Part shown: in pieces, positions 14,346 through 26,008 of the stretch
How the letters are laid out: each line of letters begins with the position of its first letter
Numbering within the stretch: the first letter of the stretch is position 1
DNA from: Hyperoodon ampullatus
Lineage: Eukaryota > Chordata > Mammalia > Artiodactyla > Ziphiidae
Assembly (NCBI GenBank): GCA_949752795.1
Contig: OX457056.1
Location: 176,662,428 to 176,726,427, forward strand
Direction of reading: 5' to 3'
Length of the DNA stretch: 64,000 nt
Notes under the pieces: model-generated
Told to the model about the DNA's origin: nothing
The model's database searches: none
What the model saw: only the letters and a program-made list of their open reading frames with translations
Program-made: the position numbers and the translations under genes

Positions 14346-17300
14346 AGTACATTTCAAAGCACTCAAAATAGAGGAGAAAAGTTCACATAATTCTTTTTAC
14401 CAAAAAAAACACCCATGACTCACACACATTCACTATAACCATCCATCAAGCTAACACACGGCGCCGGCTTATAATTTATCAGCTATGCAGACCGTTTTGT
14501 CTCTGTGTTATTGAGAAGGACTCTGTGACCATCAGTTTAGAATAGCAGCCCTATGTAAAGGAAATGTCAGGGAAAAAGTGGCAGACCGTCTAACACTCGA
14601 AAGGATTTCACAGGGAAGGAAAACAAAACCTAGAGATTATTTCCTCTAAATCTCTGGGGCAGGGTGGGTAGCATAAATAGCAAAACATGAAAAGGTTTCA
14701 AAAGAAGCCTCTTTTAAATATTCAGATATAGCCAGGGCTGACGTTAAAAGGTTGACATTTTCTCTCAGATAATAGTGGGATGTTGAATATCCTGGAGCAT
14801 ATTGTAGAATCTATATACTCAAGTCACTCTTTCTAGCTCGGAGTTTATCTATTAAAACTGTGATGGGAAAGGGAGAGAAGACAGATTTGATGAAAACATA
14901 GCTGGGAGGCCCAAGGCCAAAAGGACATTACAGCTGTCCATTCCAACACACGTTCCTTTGTCAAGGATCAAGTCAACCCCCAATTACAACGGATGTCTGC
15001 AGAAGTACGCCGCCAAGGCCAGCCCCTGGTGTGGGGACTTTGAGGCTCGGGGAAATTCTCTCTGCACACAGATGAAGACTACACGTCCTGACAGTTGTTG
15101 CAAAGGCAGAGATCTGGGAGTTGAGAGAACTGTGTGCATCTCGCCCCAACCTCTCTGCCTTTTTGTGGAAATTCTCACTGAGGCAGATTAGTAATGGGGA
15201 CAGGGGGATCTCCCTTTCTTCAGGTGCTGCTGCATCCTAAACTCTAGATCTTGCCTCTACCACTGTATTTGAATTCCCTTATGAATGAATGTCACAAAAT
15301 ACATCCAAATTTATACTACAGATGCAATACATTTTTGAAACTTATAAGAAGTGGTAGGAGATTTTTTTTAATGGTACATCACATTTGGCAATGACAGTCT
15401 CTGTGAAAGAACTCTGTTTTCAATGATCAAGTAACCAAGACTGGTTTACAAGGAAGGGGGAGTTCAGGATACCAGTTGTAAGAAACAGCCCTAAATCTTT
15501 TAGATGGGGAGAAAAGGATCCACTATATACCATTTTCCTCCCTGATGTAAGAAATGAAAAGTTGGATATGATAAGATCAGAATATTGCCACCCCAAAATA
15601 TGCTCCTTTGCCATGAGGATTATTTTGATCTGAAGGCAACTGAGAATCAGAAGATACAGAGAATATTCTTCCCTCCCCTTTTCAGCCTAAAAATAAAGGC
15701 ATACATTTCCCTTTGTGAGTTGTCCCATCCCCTCCGTACCAGGAAGAGAATAGCAACTCTAATCACTGGACACAGAGCATTGGTCCATGATGAGTCTGCA
15801 TAAACAAACCTAACTAAAATAAAACCTTATCTTCCATTCGTTTCCCATATATCTCCTAGTCACTTTCCCACAGTTTATCATCCCTTAAGGCCCAAACCCC
15901 CTCTCTTTTATTAAAATGCTATATAAGCCACGGAGTCTAAACACTTCTTTGAATTTCACTTCTTCTCTGTGAACTCCTGTGCATGTAAAATATTCATGAA
16001 ATTGTTTGCTTTTTTCTCCTGTTAATCTGTCTTTTGTCAGTTAAATTTGCAGGCCTCCATGCACTGAACCTAAGAGGGTAGAGGAAAAGCTTTTCCTCTC
16101 CAACAGATAAAAATAAAATGAAGGAAAGTGATGAAAAGTTTAAGATTAACCTTCCAACCTTGCACTAGCCAGACATTGGGAAGGGCAGTAAAACGGGCAG
16201 GCCATGTGTTTTCTCCTAAGTCCTTAAATAACTCAGCCCAGACACCAGGAGGGGAAAGGAGCAACATTCCCGTTACTATCCCTCAAGTCACCCTGAAATC
16301 TTTGTAATTTATTGGGTATACACCACTTCAGTAACCTAGCCATGGAAAAGTCATTCTCCATCATAATGTAAAAGTGATGTATACCAGAAAATCCTATAAC
16401 TTCCTTCTCAACTTGCTGACATATTAAAACTCAATGCAAAAACGGGAGGGGAAAAAAATAGGAGAGAGACAGGTAAAACCTTGGCCTAGGCACTTCCTCA
16501 AGGAGAGTTTTTTGTTTGTTTGCTTTGTTTTGTTTTGAAAAAAAAAGAGTGTAAGAGAGAAAAAGAGACCAGATTTAGAAAATGCTCCTCTACTACATGG
16601 TGTTGACCCCTGAATCCTTTAAACTCACACCTTCAATAGGGTAAAGTACTCGATTAAGCAAGAATATGTGAAAAAAAAATGTTTGATAAAACGTGGAGTG
16701 TACTTGAGCGGTGTGATTGATAGCAAATTTAATTGCAATTTCTACTCCGCTGCTTTGGTCTACGGTGACTTCTCTGTTAATAGTAATAGAGTGAAACTTG
16801 CTTTGCTGAGCAAGCGCCCCCTATTCATAGCAACTGCCCAAGCGATGACCTCTGCTACAGTGACAGCTTTCTTATTTACAAGAAACAACCACCCAAGAAC
16901 TCATTCCACACACAGTTTTTGGCTGTGCAAGGAGCCCTCGGCAGCCTACTCTCACCCCACCGAGATGGTGAGCACACACTTCCCAATGCAGGCATTTCCA
17001 GGCCCACAGGCAAATGCTCTTCAGTAGGTTTAGGAGGTTGCTATTTAAATAAATGTTTACTTAATCTTGGCCATTATGGCTCCGCATCTGCCACTTAGTG
17101 GCTCCCTTAATAGTTCCCAAGTTCTTTAGACGCACTGAGCCTAAATTCCCCCATGTTTAAGTTGGGGGATGCTCTCACCTTCCTGACAAAAATCACTGCA
17201 AGGATCCGAAGGGCTTCTGAGCAGGAGGTGTGAATGCTAAGAATGAAATTACTGTTATTGTGATTTGGGGAGGACTCCCGCAGGCTGAACCCTGGATTTC

Positions 17301-18310
17301 TTCCCAGCTTCCCCGGTGTAACAGTGAAGTTGTACTGTTCGAAGTGGTATAAAAAGAAACGTCCCAAAGCACTTGAGATCTGTGAAGGAAGTTTTAGGTT
17401 CTGAGCATCAAACCGAGATGCATAGACAAAGTTGCTCTGATTTGTGGTCACGGGGGACTAAAATAAGATTGACCAAGAAGACTTTTCTATTGAAGTAAAA
17501 GGCTCCCTCCCATCCCACAAAGGGCCACTGTGTGCTCTGATTTCTCCAGGGTTGTCATCCTGGTGCATGTCACCGTCTAAATAAGCCATCACTTTTTAAG
17601 GGAAGAAAGCCAAGGCTCCCTCCTGGACCAGGAGGAATACCTCCCGTGGTACCTCGGCTTGAAATCAAAACAGGGAAAGACAGAGATGTGTTTGATTGTT
17701 TATTCAAGGAGGAGTTGGCATGGGGAAAAATGTGTTGCTGTGACCCCAAACGATCCCAATTTATAAAAAGATTAACCCAGGATAATTTAAACTCCCCTTT
17801 ATCGCCTTTGGAGGAACTGCTTGTTTCGCAAAAGAAAAATATTTAAAGGGTTGTTTGAGATCTTTTGGTGATCTCTCACTGCAGTGCAGAGAGGTGCTCT
17901 GTGTACAGTTCTGCCTGGAGTATCAAGAAGAAATTTTCATTTCAATATCCCACGAGAAGCTATTAGTGAAATCACTGTTGTCACGATTTCTTCACAGCTT
18001 CTTCAACGGATGATTTGCCATTGGAAATTGAGTTGTTTTAAAAAGGATTCTAAATTCTAAAAGAAAGCCTCAATCGACAACCATATTTCTAGACCTACAA
18101 CCATGAAAGTTCTGGCTGCCCTGTAAGGAGGAGGCAAAAAAGCAGGCAGACATTATGGCCAGATATTGGCTGCCACAGGAAAGAACACTGGCCTAATGGG
18201 TAAAGACTCCTAGCTCAGTTTCCGCTTCTCAACCCCTCCTAAGCAGAGGGCTTCGGATAAAGCACTTCATCTTTGAACTTCCAAAATGGGTGGATTAAAT
18301 GTTGATTATG

Positions 18311-18554
18311 GGGCTTCCCTGGTGGCGCAGTGGTTGAGAGTCTGCCTGCCAATGCAGGGGACACGGGTTCGTGCCCCGGTCCGGGAAGATCCCACATGCC
18401 GCGGAGCGGCTGGGCCAGTGAGCCATGGCCGCTGAGCCTGCGCATCCGGAGCCTGTGCTCCGCAATGGGAGAGGCCACAACAGTGAGAGTCCTGGAGAGG
18501 CCACGACAGTGAGAGGCCCGCGTACCGCAAAAAAAAAAAACCAAAAAAACACCA
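18311..18554 (+). mobile_element. CHR-type SINE with an internal duplication
   Basis: A complete copy with the duplication aaatgttgattatg at 18,297-18,310 and 18,555-18,568. Its 3' part repeats the segment ggagaggccac(a/g)acagtgagag in tandem (about 18,468-18,514), which other copies have once. Confidence 0.93.
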
Positions 18555-18719
18555 AAATGTTGATTATGCTTCTTCCCCAATCAAACAGCCTAAGAGTTAA
18601 ATATGGAACAAAACCCTGAACTAAAACACTGAACTACAAGTGAGCAGATTTGGATTTTTAGGCCTGCTCTATTAACCTGCTGTGTGACCTTGGACAAGTC
18701 ACAGGAAAAATAAAAATTA

Positions 18720-18965
18720 GCCAACACCCATTGAGCACTCACTAAGTAGAAGGCAATGGGCATTATAAGCATTATCACACCGATTCTTTATAAAAACTTT
18801 ATGAATATATCTCATGCTTTTGTTCATTTTAGAGAGGAGGAAATTGAGTCTCAGAAAGGTAACACAGCTTGCCCCGGATCACCCAGCCAGCAAGTGGAAG
18901 TGTTATATTTGAACCCACAAAATTGGATGCCAGAACCCAAGCTTTTATCTACTGCCACCCATGAC
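18720..18965 (-). repeat. MIR
   Basis: Antisense MIR with gaggaggaaattgagtctca and gcttgccccggatcacccag. Confidence 0.75.
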
Positions 18966-19157
18966 GCTGCCTTGAGACTTTACGCAAGACCTAACTTGCA
19001 GTGTGGCCGCAGAAGACAGCTGGGAGGTGACACACATACATAGATATATACGTGCATACACACATGCATACATGGTCTCTGAAAAGCACAAAGCACTGCC
19101 AAGACTGAGGATGGGGTACTGTTTCTACTTATATTTGAGAAGAACCCTCAATACATT

Positions 19158-19529
19158 TACAGTCAGCTTGAGCTGCTACAACAAAACACCATAGACTGGG
19201 TGGCTTATAAACAACAGAAATTTATTCCTCATAGTTCTAGAGGCTGCAAATCTGAGATCAGGGTGTCAGCACAGTCAGGTTCTGGGAAGGGCCCTCTTTC
19301 AGGATGCAGATTTCTTGTTTTGTCCTCACACAGCCGAGAGCAGAGCAGAGAAAGCAAGTTCTCTCGTGACTCTTAAAAGGACACTGAACCCCCTCGTGAG
19401 GACTCCACCCCCATGACCTCATCTAATCCTAACTCCCTCCCAGAGGCCCCACCCCCTAATACCATCACATTGAGGACCAGAGTTTCAACTTATGAATTTG
19501 GGGGGATGTAAACATTCAGTCCATAACAG
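19158..19529 (-). mobile_element. MaLR-type LTR
   Basis: Reverse-oriented LTR of the mammalian apparent LTR retrotransposon group. It starts near agctgctacaacaaaacacc and contains acaacagaaatttattcctc (reverse of the AATAAA region). It ends aaacattcagtccataaca. No internal coding sequence is present. Confidence 0.75.
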
Positions 19530-20479
19530 AGTGATGACAGTAATCTCTCCTGAGCTGAGAAATGAACAGGGGAGGAGTCCATAGAAATTCCTCCTTCAAG
19601 TCAAGAATAGGAAGCCACGGTTTCAAGGCTGATGGGCAACAAGATGCTCAAGGCGGCATCTTTTCCTTTTCCAATATGTGGATCTTTTGACCCCCAGGTC
19701 CCATCTGTTACCCCAGCAGCTGGTTCTCATTCCAGTGCCTTCCGCTTACACAAGGTACCTTTGCTTTGCAGCTGGAGGGATAAATACTTCACCTACTGTC
19801 TTGCCTTTGGGATAAACATGTGATATAAGACAGGAGACACCAGGTCAGGGTGCAAGCTTCTACCCCTGTTCCTGCTGATGAAAAAGTTAAGAAGGTAATT
19901 GTGCCTCTCCTTTCCAGTACCAGATACATGGATGCCAAAGCTGTCTGCTTCAGGCTAAATGGAAAGTTTCATTGTAACCAGTGCCTGCAAATTCAATGGT
20001 GCATTTTCTTCCCCACACTGAGCTAATGAAGAGGACATCTTAACACTCCCCCTCACTCATCCAAAAACCAACCCCATGCTTTTATAAATAAACTAACTAT
20101 ATGTAAATAAAATTTGAAAACATATATTTTAAACAGGTAAGATTATTTTTCCAAATACTGGAACTATTTTCCTCCACTGTTAATCAAGACACTTCTTCCG
20201 TTACTAAGCCAGAATTCCCTCCCTGGCTTTGGGCTATCTTTTTCTCTCCACTGCACTGCTTACCATTTAACATCCTATACATTTTAATCATTTTGTTTAT
20301 TGTCTGCTCACAGCATCCCTACTAGAATTAAGATGACTATATTATTTATCATCCAAACCAAGACACTTTGGAGAGTACAGGGAGCACTAATACAAATTAT
20401 GTCAGGACAAGAGGTAAAATTGGCAATGATCCTGAGTAAACGGAAGGTCTGGTCGCCCGAGCTACAAGGCAAGTTCTAA

Positions 20480-20745
20480 GCATGAGCTCTGAGTGGACTG
20501 CAGGACTTTGAACTGTGGCTCCACCAATTACTTATGTTATTTCCCTTGGGTAATTTACTTGACCATCATAGGCCTAAATTTCCTCGTTTGTCTGATGGCA
20601 ATAATAATAATAACCCCCAACTCCCATGGTTGTGTGGGAATTAAATGGGATCATCCACAGTGCAATGCTGGGCACAGGGTCTGACAGACTGCAAGAGTGA
20701 GCACTCAAAAACACTGGCTGCCGTCGTTATTATCTGTCATTCCAA
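20480..20745 (+). repeat. MIR
   Basis: Sense MIR: ctccaccaattacttatgtt, ttgggtaatttacttgacca and gggaattaaatgggatcatc in order. Confidence 0.75.
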
Positions 20746-21250
20746 GACTCTCTCAAGAAGGCGTGTACAGCAGATGGTTAACACACGGTCTACCCAGCAC
20801 CCCGTCAACATGACAACAGTAGAAGCTTCCTTGTATCTACAGGATGCCTGGCCATGCCCAGCTGACATGAATGGACCCCTGGCCTGAGCCTGGCCTAGGG
20901 GAGCTCTCCCCTGGGATTCAGGGAGCAGCTCTTTCCTACAGGTCAAAGACGTGGGGTCTGTAGCCCTCATGTGGTCAGCAGCCACGTTTCCTATTCTACG
21001 GAGAAAGCAGGTCCAGAAAAAGAAATGACAGCTGACACAGAGAATGCTGAGGGCAGAGGAGAGAGCTGGGGGCACCTAAGTCCTGGTGGTAGCTGGTCCT
21101 GAGGCCTGGCTGCACTTCTGATGCCCAAGGTTGCTGCTTACCCAACTCTTTTGAGGTCCTATGAGCCAGGAACTTCTCTTTGGCCCAAGCTATTTCAAGC
21201 TGCCAAGGGTAACCAAAAGGGTCCTGACAACAGCACACTAATATATAATT

Positions 21251-21474
21251 TTTTTTTTTTTTTTGCGGTATGCGGGCCTCTCACTGTTGTGGCCTCTCCC
21301 ATTGCAGAGCACAGGCTCCGGACACGCAGGCCCAGCGGCCATGGCTCATGGGCCCAGCCGCTCTGCGGCATGTGGGATCTTCCCGGCATGTGGGATCTTC
21401 CCGGACCGGGGCACGAACCCGTATCCCCTGCATTGGCAGGCGGACTCTCAACCACTGTGCCACCAGGGAGGCCC
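21251..21474 (-). mobile_element. CHR-type SINE, reverse orientation, internal duplication
   Basis: Flanked by the 17-bp duplication cacactaatatataatt at 21,234-21,250 and 21,475-21,491. The body has a tandem duplication of ggcatgtgggatcttcccg at about 21,367-21,405. It lies 37 bp from an oppositely oriented copy. Confidence 0.93.
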
Positions 21475-21511
21475 CACACTAATATATAATTGATTAAAAA
21501 AGAAAGGGATG

Positions 21512-21724
21512 GGGCTTCCCTGGTGGCGCAGTGGTTGAGAGTCCGCCTGCCGATGCAGCGGACACGGGTTCGTGCCCCGGTCCGGGAAGATCCCACATGC
21601 CGCGGAGCAGCTGGGCCCGTGAGCCATGGCCGCTGAGCCTGCGCGTCCAGAGCCTGTGCTCCGCAACGGGAGAGGCCACAACAGTGAGAGGCCCGCGTAC
21701 CGCAAAAAAAAAAAAAAAAAAAGG
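21512..21724 (+). mobile_element. CHR-type SINE, forward orientation
   Basis: A complete copy starting gggcttccctggtggcgcag and ending in an A-run, with the duplication aaaagaaagggatg at 21,498-21,511 and 21,725-21,738. It forms an inverted pair with the SINE at 21,251-21,474. Confidence 0.94.
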
Positions 21725-21764
21725 AAAAGAAAGGGATGATAAGGAAGAGGAGAAGATGATAATA

Positions 21765-21960
21765 AATATTTATTGACGCTCACCTGGTGCCAGGCACTGT
21801 GCTAAGGACTCTACTCGCGTACGTTATCTCATTTGTTGCTCACAGCCACACTATGTGGTGGGTACCATATTTATTCCCACTTTGTAGATGTGAAAGCTGA
21901 GTCTCAGACACCCAAAGGAATCTTCCCAAGGCCACACAATTAGTTTGGTGGGTGTCATTG
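21765..21960 (-). repeat. MIR
   Basis: Antisense copy: tggtgccaggcactgtgcta, then tagatgtgaaagctgagtct and cccaaggccacacaattag. It is adjacent to the inverted SINE pair. Confidence 0.75.
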
Positions 21961-22189
21961 CTGGCTCCCTAAGCCCTTGTATCCCAGGTGATTAATCTAA
22001 GCCCATTAATGTATAGTACCCTCCCAGTGAATGTTAGTAGACCAGGAATGGGAGTACGTCCTACAATGGCCCAGTGAAACTGGAGGGAAGGACTCATATT
22101 CCATAGCTGGGTTTTCTGCCTTTCCTGCTTCGAGGAAAGCTGATGTTAAGTTCAAGAGGAAGCTGACGTTAAAATCGGCATAATGCTAG

Positions 22190-22368
22190 AGTGGTCAGAT
22201 AAAATATAGGATGCCCAGCGCAATGTGAATTTCAGATAAATAATCAATAATGTTTTAGCATAAGTGTGTCACGAATATTGCATGGTATATACTCTTATAC
22301 TAAAAAAGTATTCATTGTCTCTCTGAAATTCAGATTCACCTGGGTATCCTGTATTTTTCTTTGCTAAG
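22190..22368. mobile_element. MER53-like palindromic DNA transposon
   Basis: A near-perfect long inverted repeat. The left arm, about 22,196-22,268 (cagataaaatataggatgcc ... tttagcataagtgtgtc), pairs with the reverse complement of about 22,290-22,366 (tatactaaaaaagtattcat ... ggtatcctgtatttttc). MER53 is the family whose human copies gave rise to miR-1302. On the CCDC149 strand the loop side reads tgacacacttatgctaaa, close to the mature miR-1302 I recall. The palindrome is seen; the family name is from memory; processing is inference. Confidence 0.75.
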
Positions 22369-23096
22369 TGTGGTAGAGAGGAGAGAATGAGTACATGATG
22401 ACAGTACGGCATCTGAGACCTGCACTACCTCTCAACTTGTGGTTATGCAAGGGCATCGATTCCTTTATTGATTAAGCAGTTTAGAATTTCTGTCACTTGC
22501 ACCCCAGTCCGTCCTATGTCATCCATCCCAGGCAGGAAGAATGCAGAGCAAGCTCACACCACCACACTAAATCCTAAAGGGACAGAAACTAAATGCCATA
22601 TTAAAAGCTACAAAGCCAGCGCTTAGGACATTGAACTTGTTTTGTTTGTTTGTTTGTTATTTAGAGCTGTAAGAATGCAGCTTGACAGACTTACTGGAAT
22701 TCATCAGATTCTCTTCAGTCAATGTAAATTTTTTATTATAAAGTCACGGAACGTGAATCCACTTACACTGTAAAACTCCTTCATGAATACTAACAAACTC
22801 TAAAATCACAGCAAAGATGACGGCTCATAGCCACCAAAAACACAGAAACAAAAACATTAGCAATTCCACATTAAGGATCCCAATTTTTAAACATTTATGC
22901 TAACTTTCCGTGTCATTTTGCTTAGGAAAAAAAAACACAACACATCAATTAGCTCCATAGAAAATTTTGACTTTAAATCAAACCTGGAGCATTACAAAAT
23001 AATCAAATAAAATAGGAAAGGAGTGTGGGAGTGAGCAGAACTGAATGACTGAAAGGACAGCCATAGGACTGAGTTGTTATTTAAGGGTGAACGTCA

Positions 23097-23098
<2 letters not shown>

Positions 23099-23128
<30 letters not shown>
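23099..23128. repeat. (TG)n microsatellite
   Basis: About 14 TG units followed by alternating purine-pyrimidine sequence (catatgtgcacgtgcgcg), giving a run that could adopt Z-DNA. Confidence 0.93.
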
Positions 23129-23130
<2 letters not shown>

Positions 23131-23499
23131 TATGTGCACGTGCGCGTCTACTGTTTACTCAGCATCGAAAATCACAAGGTAATGAATCTAAGGAGTTTAT
23201 ATGCTGTGCCAGGTATATGATCAATGAACAAAAACAGGATGTTGTCTTAGCCTTTACAGCTATGAAGACAGCAAACAATTCCTTGTCCTTATTTTCATCC
23301 ACCAGTTTTGAAGCCCTGTTCTGGTGCAGAGCATTTCCCATAACATGGTACACACAGCACTAACATCACCATCATCCAGGCTCCCCTCAAGCCCATAAAG
23401 GGCTGTGAGTCAGGGTATGTCAGTACAGAACAATTGTAAAGTTGAGGAAAGTGTTAAAACGCAATATATCTCTATATATGCATGCAACTGGATTAAAAA

Positions 23500-23814
23500 A
23501 TTTGATGTACGATATTCCTGGACATAATGCTATAAAAGTATTAACTGACCCTATATTGATCTATACATTTAACAAAACCCCAATCAAAATACCAATAGGT
23601 ATGGGTTTGTGGGGGGTGGGAATCAGAGGAGGACTTGATAAAATATTTGTCAGTTATATCTAAAAAAAGAAACAAGAAACATCTGAAAAGAAAGAGCAAA
23701 GGGAAGGAGAATAGCCCAAACAGGTATTACAAGTATTATAAACAAAAACAGAATAATGTGGTACTAACAGGACAATACAGGAAGCTCAGTGGAACAGAAT
23801 AGAAAGTCCAGAAA

Positions 23815-23848
<34 letters not shown>

Positions 23849-24020
23849 GATTTGTCCATTGCTAAAAGTGGGCATCCAAAATCCGTGGGGAAAATGGATA
23901 CTCAATAAACGATGTTGGTTACCATTTAGGAGAAAAGAACATAAATGGCTTATGAGTTTTAGTGAGATGGCTTTTAAAAGTCTGAAGCGGCTGGAGCTAA
24001 ACAGCAGAACGGCATCCATC
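23500..24020 (+). mobile_element. Old L1 ORF2 fragment containing a CA microsatellite
   Basis: Degenerate L1 ORF2 sense sequence (aaaaccccaatcaaaatacc, cagaataatgtggtactaac, cagtggaacagaatagaaag). At the position where L1 normally reads gacccacacat, a CA repeat has expanded to about 16 units (23,816-23,847). Confidence 0.72.
23816..23847. repeat. (CA)n microsatellite
   Basis: About 16 perfect CA units inside an L1 ORF2 fragment. It is likely to be polymorphic. Confidence 0.95.
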
Positions 24021-24341
24021 CACAGAACAGTAAGCTAAAGTCCTCTAGCAGTGTGCTCTCAACTTGTGGTTTTCTAAAAGGATTCCCAACAAGAAAGGGA
24101 GCACAGTCAACTGGTGTGCCTTCTTCCACCCTGTTAGACTTCACTGTGTTTCCTTCACCCAATCCTTAGGCCCTCTCTGTAGGCAGTATTTCTCTACCAC
24201 CCATTCCCCCCAGTCATACAAAATGATTCTGGGAAGTTAGAAGCTTTCTCTGTACATTTTGGGATTTCCTAATCCCCCAGTAGTTGTAAGGCATCAATAC
24301 GAACATTCTGAGAGTTGGCAAAGATCAGGAATAAGTCTTAC

Positions 24342-24380
24342 CTGTTTCCTCTTCTCAGGGGGAAGTGCTGGATCTCCATC
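24342..24380 (-). CDS. CCDC149: CCDC149 exon 3 (13-codon small exon)
   Basis: A 39-bp, phase-0 exon on the minus strand encoding DGDPALPPEKRKQ. It is bounded by the acceptor tttctttgtag and the donor gtaagact, both good consensus sites. It continues the RELI end of exon 2 and precedes the ANLAQLL start of exon 4, as in known CCDC149 proteins. The DGDP..LPPEKRKQ segment is a short proline-containing linker between two coiled-coil stretches. From memory the human protein has Ser where this one has Ala in DGDP-A-L; this is not verified. The exon is too short for ordinary ORF searches and was found by reading the gene strand between its neighbours. Confidence 0.94.
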
Positions 24381-25846
24381 CTACAAAGAAACCAATGTTA
24401 CATTTTATTCTTTTTAACTTAGATGTGTGTAGAGTCAAGAAATTGAACCGAACTAGGAACTAAATTCCGACCATCCCCCTCCCTCCCCCTGCAACCAACA
24501 ATGTGCTGAACCAAACTCAAATATACTGAAAAAAGTTTAAACGATAAGCTGAACCAGAGTTATTTTGGGAAAACCTCTAAGGAATCACTCCCAATTAGGA
24601 CCAATCTATGTATTTTCTAAACCTATGTGAGCCAAATAAATGAACTGGATTTATCAAAATTACTTCTGAGCAGAGCCTAAACAGAAATAGTATTTCATTT
24701 GGTTTGAGTTGAGCTCCTCTTTTAAACAGATCCAAAGGAATAGTAATGGACACATACAATGCACACACATACTTGAGTTTTCTCTATGGGCAGAACAATC
24801 TGGGGGGTGGGGATAGGATATGCTCAAAATAAAAGAAAATTCACTGAGAACTTGTAGTCCTATCAGACTTTTTGTCCTGAAAGGATTCAATTCCTCTCCC
24901 TCGTGTGTCATCTGAGAATACATAAATATGTCAGGTGAATGATAAATGCTCAGGAAATAGTACTTCTCTATCTGATGCTGTCCACATATAAGTCAACATT
25001 ATTTTAACCTCAGGAATCTTTCTACTGTACTTCTGTTCCAGGACAGTTCAATGACCCCAGCACAGACGGTTAAATGTAAGCAATAGTGTCAGCACTTAAA
25101 AAAGAGATGGCATCAGTGAGGAAAAAAATAAGTGAGAATGCAAAATAGCACTATGCAGTTGGTATCCTCCATTTCAGTAAAATTTGCATCCTTAAAAATC
25201 TTGCCATATGAAAACTAGAGAAAATCTAATTGCCCAGGAAAGGGAAAGGTTTAAAAATTATGGAAATATTACTATGCACTGCTTTAAAAAATGAGTTAAA
25301 TCTGTATATATGGCCTAGAGAGATGTCCAAAATAAAGTGCTGAGCGAAAAGAGCAAGTTTTAGAACAACATTTATATAAAGCTGTCCAATAGAACTCTCT
25401 GCAATGAGGGACATGTCCTACAGCTAACTGTCCAATATAGCAGCCACCATGGAAATGTTCTATATCAACACAATCCCATACGGTAGCCACCAGCCCCCCA
25501 TGGCGATTGAGGGCATGAGATGTGATAAGTGAGACTTTTCAATTTTATTTCATTCTAATTAATTCAAAATGAAATTTAAATAACCACATGCAGCTAGTGG
25601 CTTCTGTATTAGTGCAGATTTATAACACAAATCCTCTTTTAAAAAAAAAAACCTCCATACAGTGTTAAGTAAATAGGCACACACAGATGCATTCAGATAT
25701 GTGTGTAAGTTCATGGGCGCCAGAGCAAGCATCTGGAAGCATGTACTTATCAGCTAGCAAGTGGGACTGGATCGTGGAGGAAGTAGGGTGATGACTTTCA
25801 CGTCTTAATTTTTCCACTTTGGAACTCTTTGTGACGTAATACGTAC
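24381..25846. other. CCDC149: CCDC149 intron 2
   Basis: A 1,466-bp intron between exons 2 and 3. It is AT-rich. At about 25,380-25,620 it holds an old DNA-transposon-like fragment (see its entry). Nothing else is recognisable. Confidence 0.9.
25380..25620. mobile_element. Old DNA-transposon-like fragment in intron 2
   Basis: Opens with tgtccaatagaactctctgc and carries ccatacggtagccaccag and ccacatgcagctagtggctt, phrases typical of MER-type hAT elements. The family is uncertain. Confidence 0.5.
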
Positions 25847-26008
25847 AATCAGCTCACGGTACTTCTTCTTTAGGGACTGGTGGCGCTCTCGAAGCTGATT
25901 GGCCATGAGTTTGTACTGGTCCCTTTCCTGCTGGCATGTGTCCAGCTCCTTGGAAAGGATCAGCAGGGCTTCCTTCTTACTCTCCAGCTTTCTCTTACAC
26001 ACCAGGTA
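25847..26008 (-). CDS. CCDC149: CCDC149 exon 2
   Basis: A 54-codon exon on the minus strand, running from YLVCKRKLESKK to KKKYRELI. The acceptor is ttctgcag before TACCTGG and the donor is gtacgtat after CTGATT; both ends are phase 0. The peptide is charged and heptad-like, with no proline, consistent with the start of the family's long coiled coil. It includes the stretch KELDTCQQERDQYKLMANQL, which is characteristic of CCDC149. The internal ATG at 25,906-25,904 (MANQLRERHQ) corresponds to the start of a shorter known isoform, so this exon can carry either an internal residue or an alternative start. No disabling change is visible. The exon is separated from exon 1 by about 33.5 kb and from exon 3 by 1,466 bp. 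Confidence 0.96.
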
